From: Eubacteriales bacterium
GTDB taxonomy: Bacteria; Bacillota; Clostridia; Lachnospirales; Lachnospiraceae
Length of the DNA: 64,000 nt
NCBI GenBank assembly: GCA_030537195.1
Contig: JAUNOK010000005.1
Location: 56,170-120,169 of the forward strand
Reading direction: 5' to 3'
How positions within the stretch are numbered: position 1 is the first letter of the stretch; every line of letters begins with the position of its first letter. Below the pieces are notes generated by a model, which did no database searches, was not told where the DNA came from, and saw only the letters and a list, made by a program, of their open reading frames with translations. Shown here one piece after another: positions 38,742 to 46,826 of the stretch. The position numbers and the translations under genes were made by a program.

Positions 38742-39890
38742 TTACAGATTAGCAAATATGTTCTCAATTTCTTCATGAGGAAGCACAAGAGCGAATCTTA
38801 CATGACCTTCACCAAGGCTTCCGAAGCTGCTTCCCGGTGTACATAGAACACCAGTCTTATTAAGAAGCTCCATTACATAATCAGAAGAATTAGTGTAACC
38901 GTCAGGGATTGCAGCCCATACAAACATAGTTCCTTTAATATCAGCAGGCTTAAGTCCAAGTTTCTTAATTCCGGCAACAAGAGCATTTCTTCTTAGCTCA
39001 TATTCAGCACGATTGTCTGCAACATAATCCTGTGGTCCATTAAGTGCAGCAACAGCAGCCTTCTGGTATATAAGACTTGTTCCGTAGTCAAATTGTGAGC
39101 GTACAGTCTTGAATTTACTTACGATTTCACTGTTTCCTATAAGAAATGAAAGACGCAGACCGGTAAGATTATAAGTCTTAGAAAGAGAGTTGAATTCAAC
39201 ACCAACGTCCATCGCTCCTTCGTGGCTTAAGAAAGAACCGCCAATCTGACCATCATATATAATCTCAGAATATGCGTTATCATGGATGATTATTATGTTA
39301 TATTTCTTAGCAAATGCGATGAGCTTATCGTAGAATTCAGAAGGTGCAGTAGCACATACAGGATTCAGAGGATAAGATACAACCATCATCTTAGCTTTTC
39401 TTGCAGTTTCTTCATCAATAGAATCAAAGTCTATAAGATAATCATTCTCTGGAAGAAGATTGTAATAAGCAATCTGAGCATCACACAGGAAAGGTCCGAT
39501 TTCGAATATAGGATATCCAGGATTAGGAACTAAACATAAATCCCCAGGATTACACAAAGCAAGGGCAATGTGTGCCATTCCTTCCTGTGTTCCGAATACA
39601 GAAGTAACCTGCTCTGGTGTTATTATAGTATTGTAACGGTGCTTATACCATTTACATACAGCGTCAAGAAGCTCGTCAGTATCACCAAGTGAGTACTTGT
39701 AATTCTCAGGGTCAAGTGCTGCTTCTGAAACAACCTTCATAACTGATTCATCAGGCTTAAAATCAGGTGTTCCAACTGTAAAGTTATAGACTGGTTTACC
39801 TTGTGCAAGTCTTTCATTCTTTTTCTCATTAAGTATATTAAAAATGTTGCTGCCAAAACGGTCAGCCCTTTTAGAAAATTCAATATTCAT
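38742..39890 (-). CDS. PLP-dependent aminotransferase, class I/II
   Basis: This 382-residue fold-type I aminotransferase has the substrate and PLP motifs FTVGTPDFKPDE, PNPGYPIFE, VVSYPLNPVCATAP, HDNAYSEIIYDG and the Schiff-base Lys in SLSKTYNLTGLRLSF. Closest in pattern to LL-diaminopimelate/aspartate-type aminotransferases. The normally conserved NPTGA-like turn reads NPVCATA. It is transcribed alone and convergent with eda. Amino-acid specificity is not readable. Confidence 0.9.
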   Translation of the reverse strand: MNIEFSKRADRFGSNIFNILNEKKNERLAQGKPVYNFTVGTPDFKPDESVMKVVSEAALDPENYKYSLGDTDELLDAVCKWYKHRYNTIITPEQVTSVFGTQEGMAHIALALCNPGDLCLVPNPGYPIFEIGPFLCDAQIAYYNLLPENDYLIDFDSIDEETARKAKMMVVSYPLNPVCATAPSEFYDKLIAFAKKYNIIIIHDNAYSEIIYDGQIGGSFLSHEGAMDVGVEFNSLSKTYNLTGLRLSFLIGNSEIVSKFKTVRSQFDYGTSLIYQKAAVAALNGPQDYVADNRAEYELRRNALVAGIKKLGLKPADIKGTMFVWAAIPDGYTNSSDYVMELLNKTGVLCTPGSSFGSLGEGHVRFALVLPHEEIENIFANL

Positions 39891-39986
39891 ATGTATTCAT
39901 TTCCTCGTTTCATATTAATAAAAATTCAAAGCCTATCGAATAAGATACTAGCATAATTAACAAAAGTCAATTTTAAGGTGTATTTT

Positions 39987-40015
39987 TTGACAAAAATGTG
40001 ATAGTTTTATATATG
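39987..40015 (+). promoter_or_regulatory. Predicted sigma-A promoter of the ParB-like/BMP gene
   Basis: Consensus TTGACA (39987-39992) and TATATG (40010-40015), spacing 17 bp. It gives a leader of about 80 nt that contains a hairpin at 40039-40084. Confidence 0.65.
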
Positions 40016-40038
40016 TAAGTAGAAATATAAATATGGCA

Positions 40039-40084
40039 GTCTGCAAATGTTACGGACAGGAACATTGAAGGGTAGAATGCAGAC
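40039..40084 (+). promoter_or_regulatory. Structured 5' leader hairpin before the ParB-like/BMP gene
   Basis: GTCTGCA (40039-40045) pairs with TGCAGAC (40078-40084), and the adjoining AATGTT (40046-40051) pairs with AACATT (40061-40066). This makes a 13-bp hairpin with a one-sided 11-nt bulge (GAAGGGTAGAA) and a 9-nt loop. It lies 20 nt before the start codon. It resembles no riboswitch class I can name. Confidence 0.5.
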
Positions 40085-40104
40085 AGAAAGGAAAGGTAGA
40101 AGGT

Positions 40105-42024
40105 ATGTCAGTACAGGATTATCTTAGTGCGGTTAAGATTGGAAAAAAAGAATATCATGCGTGTGTAAATAAGGGTACTTACCCATATCTTCCAGTTCTG
40201 GAAGATATTATTGATGAAGATAGTATTGACAGGGAAGTTAGTCTTGGAAGTGACCAGATTCCGTTAAGACTTGTAGTTGGAACATGTACATCAGGAAGAA
40301 CGACAGCATTTGCAGACAATTTCATGCCTATACTTGACTGGGGAACAGAATTTGCGGCAAAGTGGGCATCGCTGAGCGACAGTCAGGTGAATGAGGGAAT
40401 AAGAGACGATATTAAAGTATATGAGTACATGAATAAGTTCTATGTACTTGAAGGTAATAAAAGAGTCAGTGTGCTTAAGTATTTTAAGGCAGTAACTGTT
40501 AGTGCACAGGTTATAAGGAAAATACCTAAGTACAGCGATGATCCGGATGTTAAGATATATTATGAATTCATGGATTTCTATAAGTCTACCAAACTGAATG
40601 ATATATATTTCAGCAAAGAGGGCAGTTTTACTACACTTATGGAACTGGTAGGAATTACGCCGGGAGAACCGATGGATGAGGATGATAAGAAAGACCTTGT
40701 TTCATGTTATCTTAATTTCAGGCTTGCGTATGAGTCAAGAGGCGGGGATAAGTTTGATTTTCCAACAGGAGATTCATTTTTAAGATTCATTCATATCCAC
40801 GGATATGATGCGGTTAAGAGAATGACTAAGTCTGAGATGGCAAAGAATGTTGCCAAGACATGGGCTGAATTCGAGCTGCTTGATGATAACAGCGAGGTTG
40901 AACTTAAGATGACACCTGCAGCAGCACCTAAGAAGAATATATTAAGTTATCTGCTTCCTATGGGTGGTGGAGTCAAGAAGCTTAAGGTTGGTTTCGTGTA
41001 TGAAAAGACTCCTCAGGATTCAGAATGGTGTTATGCACACGAACTTGGAAGACAGTATATTGATGATACATTTGGCGACCAGATAGAGACATACGTTGAG
41101 GAGAATGCCACACCGGAACAGAGTGATGAGGCTGCGATTAACAGGCTTATAAAGAAGGGGTGTGACCTTATATTCCTTACATCTTCAGCTATGAATATGG
41201 CAGGACTTAAGGCTGCTATAGCACATCCATCAGTAAAGATTCTTGACTGCTCGCTTAATATTTCGCATAAATATATCCGTTCATATTATGCGAGAATGTT
41301 TGAAGCTAAGTTTATAACAGGAATTATTGCAGGTTCTATGGCTGATGACGATAATGTTGGATATATAGCTGATAATCCGGTGTATGGTGCATGTGCGAAT
41401 ATTAATGCATTTGCACTGGGAGTAAAGTTCGTTAATCCAAGAGCTAAGGTTTACCTTGAATGGAACAGTATCAAGGATAATGATTCAGAGGGTAATCTGG
41501 CAAAGAAGAATATAAGTATTATATCTGATCAGGATATGATTACTCCAGGAAAAAGCAAGCGTAAGTTCGGTCTGTATAAGGCAAGTGATTCAGATAAGCA
41601 CCTGGCTATGCCCGTATGGCACTGGGGTGTATTCTATGAGAAGCTTATCCAGAGTATTATGAGTGGTTCATGGAGTAAGGAAGAAGAAGGCGACAATGTC
41701 AAAGCACTTAATTACTGGTGGGGAATGTCAGCAGGCGTTGTTGACCTTATATATTCAGAGAGTCTGCCATCAGCAACTAAGAGACTTGTAAAGCTTTTTG
41801 AGACAGAGCTGAAAGAAGCAAGATTCAGGGTGTTTGAAGGTGAATTAAAAGATCAGGCAGGCACTATCAGGGTTGAAGAGGGGACTCTTATTGATCCTGA
41901 AGATATAATCACTATGGACTGGCTGCTTGACAATGTAGTTGGCAGACTGCCACAGTATGATGAACTTACTGATAATGCGAAACTAAAAATGGCACTTCAG
42001 GGTGTTGTCAAAGAAGAAGAATAG
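40105..42024 (+). CDS. Cytoplasmic fusion of a ParB-like domain and a BMP-type periplasmic-binding domain
   Basis: This 639-residue protein lacks a signal peptide or lipobox. The N-terminal part (about 40-250) has a ParB/Srx-like core, including VLEGNKRVSVLKYF at about 113-126. The C-terminal part (about 295-600) is a BMP/Med-type ligand-binding domain: KVGFVYEKTPQDSEWCYAHE, LIFLTSSAMNMAG, NVGYIADNPVYGACANINAFALG and WHWGVFYEKL. BMP proteins usually serve as nucleoside-binding lipoproteins; here the domain is inside the cell, so it probably senses a ligand. A phosphoesterase gene follows, starting 37 bp after its stop. Confidence 0.8.
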   Translation: MSVQDYLSAVKIGKKEYHACVNKGTYPYLPVLEDIIDEDSIDREVSLGSDQIPLRLVVGTCTSGRTTAFADNFMPILDWGTEFAAKWASLSDSQVNEGIRDDIKVYEYMNKFYVLEGNKRVSVLKYFKAVTVSAQVIRKIPKYSDDPDVKIYYEFMDFYKSTKLNDIYFSKEGSFTTLMELVGITPGEPMDEDDKKDLVSCYLNFRLAYESRGGDKFDFPTGDSFLRFIHIHGYDAVKRMTKSEMAKNVAKTWAEFELLDDNSEVELKMTPAAAPKKNILSYLLPMGGGVKKLKVGFVYEKTPQDSEWCYAHELGRQYIDDTFGDQIETYVEENATPEQSDEAAINRLIKKGCDLIFLTSSAMNMAGLKAAIAHPSVKILDCSLNISHKYIRSYYARMFEAKFITGIIAGSMADDDNVGYIADNPVYGACANINAFALGVKFVNPRAKVYLEWNSIKDNDSEGNLAKKNISIISDQDMITPGKSKRKFGLYKASDSDKHLAMPVWHWGVFYEKLIQSIMSGSWSKEEEGDNVKALNYWWGMSAGVVDLIYSESLPSATKRLVKLFETELKEARFRVFEGELKDQAGTIRVEEGTLIDPEDIITMDWLLDNVVGRLPQYDELTDNAKLKMALQGVVKEEE

Positions 42025-42061
42025 AAAGCATGCCGCACGTAGAGTGGCTGGGGAATTGTTA

Positions 42062-42664
42062 ATGAAAATACTTGTGTTAGCTGATGTTGAATCAAAGTAC
42101 TTATGGGATTATTTCGAAAAGGAGAAACTTGAAGGCATAGACCTTATACTTTCGGCTGGGGATCTAAAGCCACAGTATCTGTCGTTTCTTGCGTCCTTTT
42201 CTAAAGTTCCGATTCTCTATGTACATGGCAATCATGATGACTGTTACGAAGTACAGCCGCCAGATGGCTGTATTAACATAGAGAATAAGATATATGTGTA
42301 TAAAGGCGTCCGGATCATGGGACTTGGCGGTTCTATAAGATACAAGAAGGGAAAGAACCAGTATACACAGAAAGAGATGAATCGCAGAATTAATAAAATG
42401 TGGCTTTCAATAAAGAAGAATAAAGGCTTTGATATACTGCTTACACATTCCCCTGCAGCAGGCATAGGGGATGGGCCGGATGAGCCACATAAAGGTTTTG
42501 ACGGATTTAACTATCTTCTTGAAAAATATAAACCAAAGTATTTCATTCATGGACATATCCATAAGACATATCAGGTTAAGTTCAAGCAGGAATATCAGTA
42601 TAATGAGAATACAAGAATAATTAACGGGTATGAAAGATATATATTTGAATATCCGGATGCATAA
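42062..42664 (+). CDS. Calcineurin-like metallophosphoesterase
   Basis: This 200-residue protein has four of the five metal-site motifs: SAGDLKP, HGNHDD, THSPAAG and HGHIHKTY. The first motif, normally D-x-H, is D-V-E (LADVESKY), so one metal ligand is changed. The ATG at 42062 follows GGGGA at 42050-42054; the longer frame from 42002 overlaps the preceding gene. It is probably cotranscribed with the ParB-like/BMP gene and ends at a perfect 19-bp terminator. Substrate unknown; the small YfcE-like size fits a phosphodiesterase. Confidence 0.85.
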   Translation: MKILVLADVESKYLWDYFEKEKLEGIDLILSAGDLKPQYLSFLASFSKVPILYVHGNHDDCYEVQPPDGCINIENKIYVYKGVRIMGLGGSIRYKKGKNQYTQKEMNRRINKMWLSIKKNKGFDILLTHSPAAGIGDGPDEPHKGFDGFNYLLEKYKPKYFIHGHIHKTYQVKFKQEYQYNENTRIINGYERYIFEYPDA

Positions 42665-42665
42665 T

Positions 42666-42714
42666 AAAATGCCATGATACATTTAGAATCAGAAAATGTA
42701 TCATGGCATTTTTA
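42666..42714 (+). terminator. Strong intrinsic terminator after the phosphoesterase
   Basis: A perfect 19-bp stem: 42666-42684 pairs with 42694-42712, followed by a T-rich tail. Confidence 0.95.
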
Positions 42715-42759
42715 CATGTTTTTGTCATATTTTTTAAAATAATACTTAAAAATTGTGAT

Positions 42760-42769
42760 TATAGTACTA
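42760..42769. promoter_or_regulatory. Candidate operator TATAGTACTA upstream of the PL1-PL9 gene
   Basis: This 10-mer with the palindromic core TAGTACTA lies 126 bp before the start codon. The same 10-mer occurs 123 bp before the start of the paralogous lyase gene (46704-46713). Binding protein unknown. Confidence 0.4.
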
Positions 42770-42831
42770 TTTTCCTACTTAACAACGATGTACATTTTAG
42801 TGGAAAATTGCTAGTATAACGGCGTAAACCC

Positions 42832-42847
42832 TTGCTGGTCACAGCAA
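42832..42847. promoter_or_regulatory. Inverted repeat TTGCTG-N4-CAGCAA in the PL1-PL9 leader
   Basis: A perfect 6-bp inverted repeat lies 12 bp downstream of a possible -10 box (TATAAC, 42815-42820) and 38 bp before the start codon. It could act as an operator or as an RNA hairpin. Confidence 0.35.
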
Positions 42848-42885
42848 AATGCACAAATTAATGTATTGAGGAGGAAAAACAAAAC

Positions 42886-45800
42886 ATGAAAGCTATTATT
42901 AGCAAAGCAGCCCAGAGAAAATGGGCATGGATACTTGCATTAGTTATGATTGTAAGTATTGTAATTCCTACATCGCTTCTTACAGCGAAGGCCGATGTTG
43001 GAACTGTAAAATTTATTGATGGGGCAGCAGGCTGGTTAGAATCAGCATATGCACAGTGGTCTATCGATAATGAGGCAGATGGATATACAGCGTATATCAA
43101 GAAAGCCAGCCAGCCAGATTCTGCTTATGCAAGAATCGACAATGAACTTATAAGAAAATATAAAAGTTTCTACAGAGTTGATGTGGTAGGACTTGCAGAA
43201 GGTGACTATGTTATCAAGGTAGTTCCTGTAAAGAATGGCAAGGAAGTAACTGCGAAGGCACAGGTTACTAAGACTCTTAATGTAAGTTCATATGACAGAT
43301 CCGGATTTGCATTTTCATCTGAATCAAAATATAAGACAGGTTCGGGTGCTTATAATGAAGACGGAACACTTAAGAGTGATGCAATTGTTCTTTATGTTAC
43401 TAATGACAACGCAAAGACAATAACAGCATCAGTAAAAGAGGCAAAGGGAGAGAAGGAATATACAGGTCTTCAGACAATAATTGACGCATATACAAAGAGT
43501 GCAAGCAAGGGGATAGAAACAAGAGCACTTGATGTCCGCGTAATAGGATGTCTTACAGATGCGGGAATGGATAAGTTTTCGAGCTCAGCTGAGGGGGTAC
43601 AGATAAAAGGAGCGAGTGCTTATTCTAAGCTTAACATGACAATTGAGGGTATCGGAGCTGATGCAACAATTAACGGATTCGGATTTCTCTTAAGAAATGC
43701 AGGAAATGTTGAGATGAGAAATCTTTCAATCATTAATTTCATGGATGATGGAATTTCCCTCGATACAGCAAACTGCAATGTATGGATTCATAATGTTGAT
43801 CTGTACTATGGTAAAGTAGGTGGAGATGCTGACCAGGCAAAGGGTGATGGTTCAATTGATATTAAGGGTGATTCACAGTACATAACAGTTTCATATGTAC
43901 ATTTTTATGATTCAGGCAAATGCTCATTATGTGGAATGAAGAGCGAATCTGGTCCTAATTATATTACATATCATCATAACTGGTTTGATCACTCAGATTC
44001 AAGACATGCAAGAGTAAGAACTATGTCAGTACATTTGTATAACAACTACTATGATGGTAATGCAAAGTATGGTGCTGGTTCAACAATGGGTTCTTCTTTA
44101 TTCGTACAGAACAACTATTTCAGAAACTGCAAGAATCCAATGCTTTCATCTAATCAGGGAACAGATGCACTTGGTGAGGGTACATTCTCAGGAGAGAACG
44201 GCGGTATCATCAAAGCATATGGCAATGTTATTGTAGGTGCACAGAAGATTATCTATGCAAATGCTGTTTCAGAGACTGGTGATTCTGCAAATGCTACATC
44301 ATTTGATGCATACCTTGCAAAATCTGCTAATGAGAAAGTTCCATCTTCATACAAGACTGTAGCAGGTGGAACATCTTATGATAACTTTGATACAACTAAA
44401 GACCTTGGCGTTAAGTCCGGAAGCCTTAATGATGCAAAAGATGTACCATCAGTTGTAACATCTGCAAAGGGCGCAGGAAGTCTTGGCGGTGGAGTGATTC
44501 CATGGACATTCTCTGATAAGGATGATTCGGTATATGCTGTAGATAAGGAATTAAAGACAGCGGTTACTAATTATAAGAATACAGACCTTGTTTCTGTAGG
44601 TGGTACTAATGCAGTTATTGTTTCACCAGATCCATCAACAGAAGAGACTAAGGCAACAGAGAGTACAACAAAAGCTACACAGGCTACAACTAAAGCAACA
44701 GAAAGCACAACAAAGGCAACTGAGAAAGAGACAACAGGCTCAGACACAACAACATCATATGATAAGACAAGCCTTGCATATTCAGGTGCTTACACAGATA
44801 TAAGCAGAAAGAAAGATTCAGATTTTAAGAATGCAAAGTACGTTTCATCTTCAAATGAAATTCTCAATGCAATCAGTTCAGCAAAAGCTGGTGACGTTAT
44901 TATTGTAAAAGAGGGAACATATAAGTTCTCAGATACAATTGTAATTAATAATACAATGAATGGAAAATCAGGCTCTTATATTATTGTAAAGGCTGAGGAT
45001 GGCAAGGAAGTTAAGTTTGATTTCTCAGCACAGAAGCTTGATGGAGCTAACAGAGGCGTTGTTGTAGACGGAGATTACTGGTATTTCCAGGGAATTAACT
45101 TCTATGGTGCTGGAGATAACGGAGTATTACTTGCTGGTAATAACAACATTTTTGAAAAATGTGTATTTGAGGCAAACAGAGATTCAGGACTTCAGATTTC
45201 AAGATATGATACAACAGCAGCTACTAAAGATTTATGGCCATCAAACAACCTGATTATTAACTGTACATCACATGATAACTGTGATTTCCCAGACCAGGGT
45301 GGTACAGGCGAGAATGCTGATGGTTTTGCTGCAAAGCTTACATGCGGTGAAGGCAATGTATTTGACGGATGTATCTCTTACAGCAATTCAGATGATGGAT
45401 GGGATTTATTTGCAAAGAGCGCAACAGGTCCTATTGGAGTAGTTACAATCAGAAACTGTGTAGCATTTAACAACGGAACATTATCTAATGGTGTTCATTA
45501 TGCTAACGGAGATATGAATGGATTCAAGCTTGGTGGTTCAGGTGTTGGAACACCACATAATGTAATGAATTGTCTGTCATTTGACAATGGTGCAACAGGA
45601 TTTACAGATAACAACAATCCAACAGGTCTTACAATTGTAAATGTTACAGCATGGGGTAATGGTAAGTATGCTAAGAAGGGTAACTTCTTATGCTACAGAA
45701 CATCAAGCGATGCAATGTTTAAAGGCCTTGTTTCAGCCGGTGCAATTGATTCAGATAAATTCACTGGCAAAATGGCTGATTCAATCTATTACAATTCAGG

Positions 45801-46644
45801 TAAGTATTACAATCTTTCAGGTTCTTTATTTACTTCTTTAGTAAGTGGTGACAAGAAGGGAACAGTTGTGACTGACCCGGCAAAGACAGCAGGAATGTTT
45901 AAGAATACTGTCAATGCAATTGATATGAGCAAAAATGTAGATAAACAGCTTAGAAATGCTGACGGAACTATTAACATGAACAGCCTCTATGAGACAACGG
46001 GAAGCTATGTTTCAATGGGTGCAAGATTTAATGTTTCTAATCAGGTAATCAGTATATCTTCAAAGAATTCATCTTCAGAGGATGTTACAAAGCCAGAGGA
46101 AACAACAAAGGCCCAGGAGACAACAAAGGCAACTGAAAGTACAACAAAGGCTACTGAAGCCACAACTAAAGCTACAGAAGCAACTTCAGTATCAGCAAAG
46201 GGTGAGAAGTTAATTCTTAATGCTAATGACGCAGCTACAGGAAAGATTAAGAGTTCTACTGTAGTTGATGGTCTTAAGATTGTTGCAACAAGTAAGAAGA
46301 CAGTAACAGTTGATAAGAGTGCAAAAGACTATAAGAATATCAGCTTTACTAAGAGAATTAAGCTTAGTGGTGCCGGAAATGAATCTGCAAGAGCAATTTC
46401 ATTTAAGACAGCAGGCGAATCAAAGGTAAAGATATATGCAACAAGCTCAGATACAGATACAAGCAGACTGATTAAGATTATAGATAAGGATGGCAATGAT
46501 GTAACAAGTACAGCTAAGATACCTGGTTCATCACTTAAGTCAGTATCATTCAGATTAGACGAAGCCGGTGAATATTATATTGTGTCAGAAGATGGCGGAG
46601 TTAATATTTATTATGTAGAAGTCTCTAACGGAATAGCATATTAA
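42886..46644 (+). CDS. Bimodular secreted pectate lyase (PL1 + PL9)
   Basis: This 1252-residue protein carries two lyase modules. Signal peptide at about 1-36 (WAWILALVMIVSIVIP). PL1 at about 40-570: VWIHNVDLYYG, DGSIDIKGDSQYITVS, YHHNWFDHSDSRHARVR with the catalytic Arg, HLYNNYY. A Thr/Lys-rich linker follows at about 580-622, then PL9 at about 624-1060 (DVIIVKEGTYKFSDTIVIN, NRDSGLQISRYDTTAA, DGWDLFAKSATGP), a second Thr-rich linker (1065-1106) and a beta-sandwich C-terminal domain (1107-1252). GAGGAGG precedes the start. Each module would cut polygalacturonate by beta-elimination. No sortase tail, so it is probably released or held by its last domain. Confidence 0.93.
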   Translation: MKAIISKAAQRKWAWILALVMIVSIVIPTSLLTAKADVGTVKFIDGAAGWLESAYAQWSIDNEADGYTAYIKKASQPDSAYARIDNELIRKYKSFYRVDVVGLAEGDYVIKVVPVKNGKEVTAKAQVTKTLNVSSYDRSGFAFSSESKYKTGSGAYNEDGTLKSDAIVLYVTNDNAKTITASVKEAKGEKEYTGLQTIIDAYTKSASKGIETRALDVRVIGCLTDAGMDKFSSSAEGVQIKGASAYSKLNMTIEGIGADATINGFGFLLRNAGNVEMRNLSIINFMDDGISLDTANCNVWIHNVDLYYGKVGGDADQAKGDGSIDIKGDSQYITVSYVHFYDSGKCSLCGMKSESGPNYITYHHNWFDHSDSRHARVRTMSVHLYNNYYDGNAKYGAGSTMGSSLFVQNNYFRNCKNPMLSSNQGTDALGEGTFSGENGGIIKAYGNVIVGAQKIIYANAVSETGDSANATSFDAYLAKSANEKVPSSYKTVAGGTSYDNFDTTKDLGVKSGSLNDAKDVPSVVTSAKGAGSLGGGVIPWTFSDKDDSVYAVDKELKTAVTNYKNTDLVSVGGTNAVIVSPDPSTEETKATESTTKATQATTKATESTTKATEKETTGSDTTTSYDKTSLAYSGAYTDISRKKDSDFKNAKYVSSSNEILNAISSAKAGDVIIVKEGTYKFSDTIVINNTMNGKSGSYIIVKAEDGKEVKFDFSAQKLDGANRGVVVDGDYWYFQGINFYGAGDNGVLLAGNNNIFEKCVFEANRDSGLQISRYDTTAATKDLWPSNNLIINCTSHDNCDFPDQGGTGENADGFAAKLTCGEGNVFDGCISYSNSDDGWDLFAKSATGPIGVVTIRNCVAFNNGTLSNGVHYANGDMNGFKLGGSGVGTPHNVMNCLSFDNGATGFTDNNNPTGLTIVNVTAWGNGKYAKKGNFLCYRTSSDAMFKGLVSAGAIDSDKFTGKMADSIYYNSGKYYNLSGSLFTSLVSGDKKGTVVTDPAKTAGMFKNTVNAIDMSKNVDKQLRNADGTINMNSLYETTGSYVSMGARFNVSNQVISISSKNSSSEDVTKPEETTKAQETTKATESTTKATEATTKATEATSVSAKGEKLILNANDAATGKIKSSTVVDGLKIVATSKKTVTVDKSAKDYKNISFTKRIKLSGAGNESARAISFKTAGESKVKIYATSSDTDTSRLIKIIDKDGNDVTSTAKIPGSSLKSVSFRLDEAGEYYIVSEDGGVNIYYVEVSNGIAY
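44623..44754 (+). repeat. Thr-rich linker repeat (KATESTT-type) in the PL1-PL9 gene
   Basis: Degenerate 7-residue units KATESTT/KATQATT link PL1 to PL9; a second run lies at 46078-46203. These are flexible, probably glycosylated linkers. Confidence 0.75.
44755..46060 (+). repeat. PL9 module, copy 1 of a tandem paralogous block
   Basis: This block aligns, without net insertion or deletion, to 46953-48258 at a constant offset of 2198 bp. Long stretches are near-identical, for instance around 45118-45170 and 47316-47368. Confidence 0.85.
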
Positions 46645-46658
46645 AAGTCTGTATTATT

Positions 46659-46685
46659 TCCCCGCACATAGTGCGGGGATTTTTG
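46659..46685 (+). terminator. Intrinsic terminator after the PL1-PL9 gene
   Basis: TCCCCGCAC (46659-46667) pairs with GTGCGGGGA (46671-46679) around ATA, followed by TTTTTG. Confidence 0.9.
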
Positions 46686-46703
46686 TGTATTACAAATAAA
46701 AAA

Positions 46704-46719
46704 TATAGTACTAAAGTAC
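46704..46719. promoter_or_regulatory. Candidate operator upstream of the PL9 gene
   Basis: TATAGTACTA (46704-46713) equals the element before the upstream lyase gene; here GTAC-TAAA-GTAC (46708-46719) is also an inverted repeat. It ends 13 bp before the -35 box. Confidence 0.4.
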
Positions 46720-46732
46720 CAATAGATACAAG

Positions 46733-46761
46733 TTTAACTATATATGTAAATGTGATAAAAT
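46733..46761 (+). promoter_or_regulatory. Predicted sigma-A promoter of the PL9 gene
   Basis: TTTAAC (46733-46738) and TAAAAT (46756-46761) with 17-bp spacing, 65 bp before the start codon. Confidence 0.55.
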
Positions 46762-46826
46762 GAGATGCATAATTTGCAATGTTTATATATGTGTTGCACA
46801 AAAAAATGTATTGAAGGGAGAAAACA

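Noticed and set aside
40016..40104. Purine riboswitch before the BMP-domain gene
   Set aside because: The pairing pattern and junction sequences do not fit; there is one bulged hairpin, not a three-way junction.
44623..44754. CRISPR-like short repeats
   Set aside because: The units are degenerate, in frame and without spacers; they encode a KATESTT linker.
44600..44803. Gln-rich 67-residue ORF in another frame of the lyase gene
   Set aside because: It is a frame shadow of the Thr-rich linker repeat (ACA codons read as Gln).
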